Source of the DNA: an uncultured Alistipes sp.
GTDB lineage: Bacteria; Bacteroidota; Bacteroidia; Bacteroidales; Rikenellaceae
Reading direction: 5' to 3'
DNA length: 64,000 bases
NCBI GenBank assembly: GCA_944320685.1
Contig: CALUIK010000006.1
Span: 79,183-143,182 of the forward strand
Shown: in pieces, positions 1-7,023 of the stretch
How the letters are laid out: the number at the start of each line of letters is the position of its first letter
How positions within the stretch are numbered: position 1 is the first letter of the stretch
Notes under the pieces: generated by a model
Seen by the model: the letters and a program-made list of their open reading frames with translations, nothing else
What the model was told of the DNA's origin: nothing
Database searches by the model: none
Made by a program: the position numbers and the translations under genes

Positions 1-2659
1 TGATACCTGTCTGCATGTATATGTTGTTTTCCAGCCCCATCATCTGCGCGAAAAGGAACGAGCCGAACAGGCCGAACGGGAGTGACAGCACTACGGCCAG
101 CGGGATGAGGAAGCTTTCGTACAACGCGCTCAAAATCAAATAGACCAGCACGAAACAGATGGCAAATATCATCACGGTGTTGCTCGTCGAGGTGCTCTCC
201 TCGCGCGTAATGCCGCCGAACTCGTAACTGTATCCTTTGGGCAGCGCCGTTGCCGCCGTCTCGCCTATGGCGCGGATGGCTTCACCCGACGAATAGCCGT
301 CGGCGGCGGCGCCGTTCACGGCAATCGAGCCATAGAGGTTGAAGCGGTTAAGCGATTGCGGGCCATAAGTCTTGGCCAGCCGTGCGAACTGCCCGACAGG
401 AGCCATTTCTCCGCCAGATGTACGTACGTAGATGTGGTTCAGCGATTCGGGCGTAACGCGGTACGACGGATCGGCCTGAATCATTACGCGGTAGAGTTTC
501 GAGAAACGGTTGAAGTTCGATACGTACTGTCCGCCGTAATAGCCCGAAATGGTTGCCAGCACGTCCGATGGCGATATTCCCGACCGTTCGCACTTGGCGG
601 CGTCGATGTCGAGCGTATATTGCGGATAGCCCGACGAGAACGACGAATAGGCAGTGCCGATCTCAGGACGTGCGGAGAGTGCCGCAATGAATCCGCGCGT
701 CGCTTCGTCCAGTTCGGCGACAGGTTTGCCTGTCTTGTCCTGCACATGCAGTTCAAAGCCGTTCACCATACCGTAGCCTGTAATCATAGGCGGCGCGGCG
801 GCGAAGATCTGCGCATCGGGAATCTTGGCCGACAGTGCGTTGATGCGGTCGATGATCGACTGCACGTCGTCGCCCTCTTCGGAGCGTTCCGACCAGTCGC
901 GGAGTGAAAGGATGATCATACCTGCGCTCGCGCCCGAACCGCTGAATGAATAACCGCTCACTGTGGCATAGTGCTCTACCTGCGGCATCTGCTGAATCTC
1001 TTTCTCTATCTGCGACAGTATGTTGGTCGTTGCGTAAAGCGATGTGCCGGGCTTGGTGGTAACGCTGACCATGACCGATCCGGTATCCTCGTCGGGAACC
1101 AGCCCCGTCTGCGTGTTCTTCATCAGGACGACGAGCATCACGACGGCTGCCGCGAGTGATCCCCATGCCACTAAGCGGTGGCGCACGAACCAGATGACGC
1201 CGCGCACGTATCGCTGAATCATGACCGAAAAGGCGGCGTTGAACGCCTTGCGGAACCGTGCGGCGAAGTTTTCGCGCACGTTGCCCTCCTCATCGACGTA
1301 AGGTCGCAGCATCAGAGCGCACAGCGCGGGCGATAGTGTCAGGGCGTTGACGGCCGAAAGGCCTACGGCGACAGCCATCGTGATACCGAACTGCGTGTAG
1401 AAGACGCCGGATGTGCCTCCCATCATAGAAACGGGAATAAATACGGCCATAAAAACGAGCGTCGAGGTGACGATTGCGCCCGTGATGCCCTGCATGGCGT
1501 CGTTCGTGGCCATGTAGGCCGATTTGTAGCCAACATCGAAACGCGCCTGTACCGCCTCCACCACCACGATGGCGTTATCGACCACCGTACCGATCGCCAA
1601 CACAAGGGCGAACAACGTCAGCAGGTTGATCGAGAATCCCAGCAGCGACATGACGGCGAACGTGCCGACCAGCGAGACCACGATGGCGATGGTCGGAATG
1701 AGTGTCGAACGGATGTCCTGCAGGAAGACGTACACAACCAGCACGACCAGCAGGATCGACTCGATAAGCGTCCACAACACGTTTTCCATCGAGGCGTAGA
1801 GAAAACGGTTGACGCTCAACAAGTCGGCGAATGCCAGCCCGTCGGGCAGATCTTCTGCCAGTTCCGTTATGAGGGCGTCGATATTTTCCACCACTTCCGT
1901 AGCGTTCGACCCTGCACTCTGGTATGCTTCGCCGATACATCCGGCGTGGCCGTCGGTAAGGGCTCGATAGGAGTATGCTTCGTCGCCCATCTCCACACGG
2001 GCCACATCCTTGAGACGCAGGATATCGCCGTTCGGCAGTGATCGGATGACGATCTGTTCGAACTGTTCGGGGGTCGAGAGGCGGCCGCTCCATTTGATAG
2101 TATACTGGTATGCGTTTTCATGGTTCTCGCCGAATGCACCCGTTGCCGATTCGAGATTCTGCTTTTCAAGGGCGGCGGTTATGTCGGAGGGAATCAGTTT
2201 GTACTGTGCCATGACGTCGGGCTTGAGCCAGATACGCATCGAGTAGTTCGATGCCAGCACGTTGAACTCGCCCACGCCCGCGATACGCTTCATGCGCGGC
2301 TCGACGTTGATCTTCATGTAGTTGTTGATGAACTGCATGTCGTAGCTGTCGTCGGGGCTGTAAAGTGCGATAACCTTTAACAACGATTTTTGCTGCTTGA
2401 TGGTCTGCACGCCTATTTTCGTCACCTCGGCAGGCAGCAGTCCCTGTGCCTTTGACACGCGGTTTTGCACGATGACAGCTTTCTGCACCGTCTCGGCATT
2501 GGCTCCCGGATAGGAGGTCGTCACCTGCACCGTCGGCGGCGCGATGTCGGGATACTGCTCGATAGGAAGGGCCATCATGGCGATAACGCCCAGCAGGACG
2601 ATCGTGATCGATATGACGATCGAGAAGACAGGGCGGTCTATGAAAAATCTCAGATTCAT
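1..2659 (-). CDS. RND efflux transporter permease (HAE1/AcrB-like), 3' end beyond window
   Basis: This is an inner-membrane proton-driven pump subunit that would export drugs or other amphiphiles together with the fusion protein encoded just upstream. The N-terminus MNLRFFIDRPVFSIVIS is the family's first transmembrane helix, followed by the typical YPGAN segment. TM4 reads VVDNAIVVVEAV at residues 359-370. About 886 residues are visible, and the remaining C-terminal part lies off the left edge. Two oddities are reported as findings. The segment between ETVQKAVI and VQNRVSKAQ is about 46 residues shorter than in AcrB, and the second Asp of the TM4 proton-relay pair is Asn (D361-N362). The start at 2659 follows the fusion protein stop by 15 bases. 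Family assignment is secure, but whether the pump works is uncertain. Confidence 0.93.
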   Translation of the reverse strand, partial: MNLRFFIDRPVFSIVISITIVLLGVIAMMALPIEQYPDIAPPTVQVTTSYPGANAETVQKAVIVQNRVSKAQGLLPAEVTKIGVQTIKQQKSLLKVIALYSPDDSYDMQFINNYMKINVEPRMKRIAGVGEFNVLASNYSMRIWLKPDVMAQYKLIPSDITAALEKQNLESATGAFGENHENAYQYTIKWSGRLSTPEQFEQIVIRSLPNGDILRLKDVARVEMGDEAYSYRALTDGHAGCIGEAYQSAGSNATEVVENIDALITELAEDLPDGLAFADLLSVNRFLYASMENVLWTLIESILLVVLVVYVFLQDIRSTLIPTIAIVVSLVGTFAVMSLLGFSINLLTLFALVLAIGTVVDNAIVVVEAVQARFDVGYKSAYMATNDAMQGITGAIVTSTLVFMAVFIPVSMMGGTSGVFYTQFGITMAVAVGLSAVNALTLSPALCALMLRPYVDEEGNVRENFAARFRKAFNAAFSVMIQRYVRGVIWFVRHRLVAWGSLAAAVVMLVVLMKNTQTGLVPDEDTGSVMVSVTTKPGTSLYATTNILSQIEKEIQQMPQVEHYATVSGYSFSGSGASAGMIILSLRDWSERSEEGDDVQSIIDRINALSAKIPDAQIFAAAPPMITGYGMVNGFELHVQDKTGKPVAELDEATRGFIAALSARPEIGTAYSSFSSGYPQYTLDIDAAKCERSGISPSDVLATISGYYGGQYVSNFNRFSKLYRVMIQADPSYRVTPESLNHIYVRTSGGEMAPVGQFARLAKTYGPQSLNRFNLYGSIAVNGAAADGYSSGEAIRAIGETAATALPKGYSYEFGGITREESTSTSNTVMIFAICFVLVYLILSALYESFLIPLAVVLSLPFGLFGSFLFAQMMGLENNIYMQTGI

Positions 2660-2674
2660 ACGTTGTCTCCTGTG

Positions 2675-3778
2675 TTATCGGTTGTTGTTCACATTGATTT
2701 CGTCCCCGTCGTTGAGCAGGCCTACGCCAGTGGTGACGATTACGTCGCCGGCGGAAAGCCCTTTCGTCACGGTGTAGTTCACCCCGTCGTGTATCGGGCT
2801 GACCTCAATGCGGGTAGCGGCAGCCTTGCCGTCAATGACACGATAGACGAATATTTTGTCCTGCAGTTCATGGGTTGCCGCCTGCGGAATGACGATGGCG
2901 TTTTTCAACAGCTGCGGAATCACTACGTTGCCCGTACCTCCGCTGAACAGTACGCGGTTCGGATTGGGAAATACGGCACGCAGCGAACCGCTGCCCGTAT
3001 CGGGATTCAACACGCCGCTGATGCTCTCGATGCGTCCCTCTTCGGCATAAAAGCTCCCGTTGTTCAGCAGCAGGCGCACGGCAGGCATGTTCTCGATCGT
3101 ACGGTCGAGCGAGCCGTAGCGCATGACCATCTCCTGCAACCGGTTTTCCGACATCGAGAAATAGACGTACATCTCGGAATTGTCCGCGACGGTCGTGAGC
3201 GGCTGCGGGGAGGTCGGACCGACCAATGCGCCCACACGGTAGGGAATCGTGCCGACCACGCCGTCGGCGGGGCTTTTCACCTCCGTATATGACAGGCTGT
3301 TGCGGGCATTGGTCTCCTCCGCCCGTGCCTGTTCCAGCGAAGCTTCGGCGACGGACAGTGTATTACGGGCTGTAGCGAGATCGAATTCCGAGACAACATT
3401 CTGCCGGAACAATTCCTGTTTGCCCTCATAAGTAATGCGTGCCGTTTCGACCTGCGCTTCGGCAGCGCTGACATTGGCGACGGCTGTGCGCAAGGCAGCC
3501 TCGTAAGGCACTCTGTCTATCACGAAGAGCGATTGTCCCCGTCGCACTTTCTCTCCCTCTTTGACACAGACGCGCTGAATCGTACCCGATACCTGCGGAT
3601 AGATCTCGATATCTTGCCGCCCCCGTACCGAAGCGGAATAGGACTCCGTAAGCGTCACATCTGTTTCGGTGACAGTCTGTACAGAATAATTCACATGCTG
3701 TTGCGGAGGAACAGCCTCATTGCACGATATCAGACATGCAGTCAATAATATCGCCGCACTCGATAATTGTTGTTTCAT
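2675..3778 (-). CDS. RND efflux periplasmic adaptor (membrane fusion protein), lipoprotein
   Basis: This 367-residue HlyD/AcrA-type adaptor bridges the inner-membrane pump and an outer-membrane channel. The start MKQQLSS at 3778 is followed by a lipobox, LTACLISC, so the mature protein would be lipid-anchored. Visible modules are a biotinyl-lipoyl hairpin (QDIEIYPQVSGTIQ then VKEGEKVRRGQSLFVID), a coiled-coil hairpin rich in Ala and Glu at about residues 80-150, and a beta-barrel with AVFPNPNRVLFSGG. An in-frame upstream extension to 3850 has no signal peptide at its head and was rejected. It is the first gene of the pump operon. No outer-membrane factor gene is visible within the window, and one may lie to the left. 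Confidence 0.92.
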   Translation of the reverse strand: MKQQLSSAAILLTACLISCNEAVPPQQHVNYSVQTVTETDVTLTESYSASVRGRQDIEIYPQVSGTIQRVCVKEGEKVRRGQSLFVIDRVPYEAALRTAVANVSAAEAQVETARITYEGKQELFRQNVVSEFDLATARNTLSVAEASLEQARAEETNARNSLSYTEVKSPADGVVGTIPYRVGALVGPTSPQPLTTVADNSEMYVYFSMSENRLQEMVMRYGSLDRTIENMPAVRLLLNNGSFYAEEGRIESISGVLNPDTGSGSLRAVFPNPNRVLFSGGTGNVVIPQLLKNAIVIPQAATHELQDKIFVYRVIDGKAAATRIEVSPIHDGVNYTVTKGLSAGDVIVTTGVGLLNDGDEINVNNNR

Positions 3779-3912
3779 GGTTACTTTATATTGTTCAGGG
3801 CGCAAAATTACAGATAACCCGATGGCAGGGTGATATACAAATCCAAACAAAAAGGAGACTTTTGAAAACTATTGTCGCAATAACGGCAGATTTTTCCCAT
3901 ATTTGTAGTGAA

Positions 3913-4737
3913 ATGGAAACACACGTATTCAGAAAGAGCGAATATTATCAGGAGACGGCTGATCCGAGCGGTATGGCAGGCACGGTAATTCACCCGTCGG
4001 AGTGTACGATACTGTTCTGTGTCAGCGGATATGCTCTCGTCTCGGTAAATTTCGTGCGGCGCGTCGTGCGGCGCGGAGATATTGTCGTGGTTTTATCCGA
4101 TACGCTGTTATCGGTGGACGCCGTAAGCCGGACCTTTAGGGCGAAGCGGATAGAAGTGGCCGCCAACCTGCTCGACGAAGCGACCTTTTCACTCTCTTCC
4201 GATTTTTTCGATCGGATATACGACAATCCCATATTTCCGACAACCGGAGAACAGCGTACACTGTGGGAAGCATGGTACGGCCTTAACGACTACTGCATGA
4301 GCATAGACGAATATAAACCGGCTTATATAATGCTTTGCAATCAGTTGCAGAACCTTTTCCTCGCCATGGAAGCAGCAACGAAACCTGCGGTACCGACGAG
4401 AGACATCAAGCCGGTCAGTCAGACTCGCCGGCTGTTCAACTCTTTCTGCCGGCTGCTGGTAGAGCACGGCCGCTCGCAGCACGACGTAGGGTTTTATGCC
4501 GACAAACTGTGCGTCACGCCGTACTACCTCTCGAAGGTCACTTTCAAGACCTTGGGTATATCGCCCAAGGAGTTGGTCGATAGACATATCATCGTGGAGA
4601 TGAAACGATTGCTCGTTACCACCGACTTGTCCGCGAAAGAGATCGCCGAGCTGTTCCATTTCGACAATACCTCTTATATGGGCCGTTATTTCCGTCGGCA
4701 TACGGGTATGACGCCTACCGAATTCCGAGAACAGTAA
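3913..4737 (+). CDS. AraC family transcriptional regulator
   Basis: This 274-residue regulator is divergent from the efflux operon and probably controls it. The C-terminal 100 residues form the two-helix-turn-helix AraC domain: VGFYADKLCVTPYYLSKVTFK, then ISPKELVDRHIIVEMKRLL, and finally the diagnostic HFDNTSYMGRYFRRHTGMTPTEFR. The N-terminal 160 residues resemble a cupin-like sensing domain of the kind common in Bacteroidota AraC regulators, with no further motif I can name. I chose METHVFRKSE at 3913, since the frame stays open upstream but lacks regulator-like sequence. A near-consensus -7 element (CATATTTG, 3897-3904) sits 8 bases upstream of the start, which implies a very short leader. 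Confidence 0.9.
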   Translation: METHVFRKSEYYQETADPSGMAGTVIHPSECTILFCVSGYALVSVNFVRRVVRRGDIVVVLSDTLLSVDAVSRTFRAKRIEVAANLLDEATFSLSSDFFDRIYDNPIFPTTGEQRTLWEAWYGLNDYCMSIDEYKPAYIMLCNQLQNLFLAMEAATKPAVPTRDIKPVSQTRRLFNSFCRLLVEHGRSQHDVGFYADKLCVTPYYLSKVTFKTLGISPKELVDRHIIVEMKRLLVTTDLSAKEIAELFHFDNTSYMGRYFRRHTGMTPTEFREQ

Positions 4738-4932
4738 GAGGCGGGATAAATGCGTGGATAGTGTACCGGTGAGACGTTTGAGTCATTGGAACATGAATGG
4801 ATCTTTGTAAGGGCGGAAAAATGATTCTTGTCCTTATGTGGCAAATACCGTGGCCTTGTCCATGCGGGCTGGAGCATGCATGGCAATCGGAGGGGGCATG
4901 GCTCGGAAATGGTTTTTAATAACGGTTGACAT

Positions 4933-6033
4933 ATGTATATTGCGTCGAAAATTCTTGCCGCGGCGCTTGGCGTTGCGGTCATATCGGGGTGCGGGCGGCC
5001 CGTTGAGGTGGTGTGGGAGAGCTCCACGCTGAAGAGAGTGACGGACGGTGTCTACGCCCGTGCCAAGGTGTTGTCGGACGGACGCATGGCGTTGGTTTAC
5101 AGTGATGGCCCTGCGGTATGTATGCGTACGAGCCGCGACGGCGGCGATACATGGAGCGAGGCGGCTGAAGTGGCACGCGACGGACGATATAACTATACCA
5201 ATTCGGAACTTTTGGAACTTCGTTGCGGGCGTCTGATATACATGTGGAATGCCCGTCCGCGTGTGGCCGGAGAGTGCGAGTACAAGATCATGGCCGCCCT
5301 GTCGGATGACGGCGGCGATACATGGCGTGAACGTGAGATATTCCGTGGCGGAACACGTTCGAGCGAAGGGTGCTGGGAACCTGCCGCGTTGGAGCTTCCA
5401 GATGGCAGTATCGAGCTGTATTTTGCCGACGAGTCGCCATACGGCAGTTCTGACGAGCAGCAGATAAGCATGATGCGCTCGACGGACTGCGGGGAGACGT
5501 GGAGTGCGGCGGTGTGCGTATCGTTCCGTCGCGGTGCGCGTGACGGAATGCCCGTGCCGATATATCTGCCGCATAGCGGCGAAGTGGTAGTGGCTGTCGA
5601 GGACAACGGTATTGCCGGGCGATTCAAGCCCGTCACGGTGCGCACGGCCGACGGGTGGCTTGAAGGTTATGCCGCGGGGGCATCCCCGAGGCGCAAATCG
5701 GCTTTGAGCGCAGATTGCAGACTTCATGATACGATATATGCCGGAGCACCATATCTTGTGCGCCTGCATGACGGAAGGACGCTTCTGTCCGTGCAGTCGA
5801 CCGAAGGGAGGCACGGCACCAACGAACGTTATGCCAACATGCAGGTATATGCAGGAGACCGCAATGCGGAAAATTTCTCGCACCGTACCACCCCCTGTCC
5901 GGATCTTCCGCCCGAAGGCAATGCCTTATGGAACTCTCTGTGCCAGATCGACGACGGGATCGTTATGGCCGTCATGTCGGTCGGCGGTGTCGAAGACGGT
6001 GGAATATGGACGATAAAGGGGCGTTTGAGGTAG
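4933..6033 (+). CDS. BNR/Asp-box lipoprotein, sialidase-like fold
   Basis: This 366-residue exported lipoprotein has a signal sequence ending in VISGC, with the lipidated Cys near residue 20. It carries at least three Asp-box repeats of the form S-x-D-x-G-x-T-W: SRDGGDTWSE at about residue 67, SDDGGDTWRE at about 125 and STDCGETWSA at about 182. These mark a six-bladed beta-propeller of the sialidase/BNR superfamily. I do not see the FRIP/YRIP motif of GH33 sialidases, so glycan-binding or another glycosidase activity is as likely as sialic acid release. It stands alone and converges on the CPBP protease gene with a 19-base gap. Confidence 0.82.
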   Translation: MYIASKILAAALGVAVISGCGRPVEVVWESSTLKRVTDGVYARAKVLSDGRMALVYSDGPAVCMRTSRDGGDTWSEAAEVARDGRYNYTNSELLELRCGRLIYMWNARPRVAGECEYKIMAALSDDGGDTWREREIFRGGTRSSEGCWEPAALELPDGSIELYFADESPYGSSDEQQISMMRSTDCGETWSAAVCVSFRRGARDGMPVPIYLPHSGEVVVAVEDNGIAGRFKPVTVRTADGWLEGYAAGASPRRKSALSADCRLHDTIYAGAPYLVRLHDGRTLLSVQSTEGRHGTNERYANMQVYAGDRNAENFSHRTTPCPDLPPEGNALWNSLCQIDDGIVMAVMSVGGVEDGGIWTIKGRLR

Positions 6034-6052
6034 AAAAAGGATTCCGTGCGGG

Positions 6053-6958
6053 TCAGCGACGGCGGCGGAACGGTATCCATCGTCCCTTGCGGTAAAGGCC
6101 GTATATTAGATACGCCGAGAGCAGCGAGCAGAGGATCACTACCGTCAGTGAGGCTTCGGGGCCGAACATGCCTCCTGTAAGCAGTTCGGGGCCGGAGGTC
6201 TCGGCTTGGAAAAGGCTCGTCTTCTTTACGGAGCCCGAAACTGGAAGCCCCCATATCCTTCCTTCGGTGAAGTTCCATGCCCAATGTATTCCTATAGGAA
6301 GCCACAAGTTGCCGCAGTGTGCATACGCCGCCCCGAACAGTACGCCCGCCTCGACGGCTATGGCCACGCTTGTCCAAAGCGATGCGTTGGGGTTGATTAT
6401 GTGCGCTCCGCCGAAGAGCAAGGCCGAAAAGGTGATTGCAGCTGCGCTTCCGAGTGAACGCTCGGTTATTCGGTATATCGTGCCGCGGAAAACACACTCT
6501 TCGGCGGCAGCCGTAAGCAGACAGTACAGGAATATCCAGAATAGATCCGATGTTGGTGTGAATGCCGTAATGCGGTATCCGCCGCCGAGAGACATTACCG
6601 CCACCGCCGTCGTGATAAGCAGGAATCCCGTAGCGAGACCTTTGGCTGTCTCGGGCAGTGCCGTGTGGCAAGGCAACTCGATAATGCGCCGTCTTTCGAG
6701 AAGCCGGCACAATATGGCGTAGAAAGCTATTACGAGCGCACCGGCAAGAAAATAGCTTGTCCCGGCAAGCGGGAGACTGCCTGTCGAGATCATTCCCGCA
6801 ATGTGTGCCGTGACCGACCTGAAGGCCATGATGAGGATCGTGAGCAAAACGATGCGCAACGGCGCCCAATATAGTATGCGGTGCAGTCTCGGAACCGCCG
6901 TCGAGGCCAACCGATCCCGTAGCGACAGCAGCTTCATTATTATCAGTATCCACAGCAT
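6053..6958 (-). CDS. CPBP family intramembrane glutamic endopeptidase
   Basis: This polytopic membrane protein of about 301 residues belongs to the CAAX-protease/bacteriocin-processing (Abi) family. The three family motifs are present in order: the EExxxR box as EECVFRG, the FxxxH box as FGGAHI, and a third His/Asn-bearing segment HWAWNF. Several hydrophobic helices surround them. The start is ambiguous. MLWILIIMKLL begins at 6958 and MKLLSLRD at 6937, and longer in-frame starts overlap the upstream gene and look non-native. It lies 65 bases downstream of the receiver/ATP-grasp gene on the same strand and is likely co-transcribed with it. The substrate is unknown. Confidence 0.85.
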   Translation of the reverse strand: MLWILIIMKLLSLRDRLASTAVPRLHRILYWAPLRIVLLTILIMAFRSVTAHIAGMISTGSLPLAGTSYFLAGALVIAFYAILCRLLERRRIIELPCHTALPETAKGLATGFLLITTAVAVMSLGGGYRITAFTPTSDLFWIFLYCLLTAAAEECVFRGTIYRITERSLGSAAAITFSALLFGGAHIINPNASLWTSVAIAVEAGVLFGAAYAHCGNLWLPIGIHWAWNFTEGRIWGLPVSGSVKKTSLFQAETSGPELLTGGMFGPEASLTVVILCSLLSAYLIYGLYRKGRWIPFRRRR

Positions 6959-7023
6959 GGCAGGCGTCTCGTGTGCGGCAGACGCCCGAAAGAACGCTTT
7001 GCGGCAGGCTTTCGGGCGAGGGG

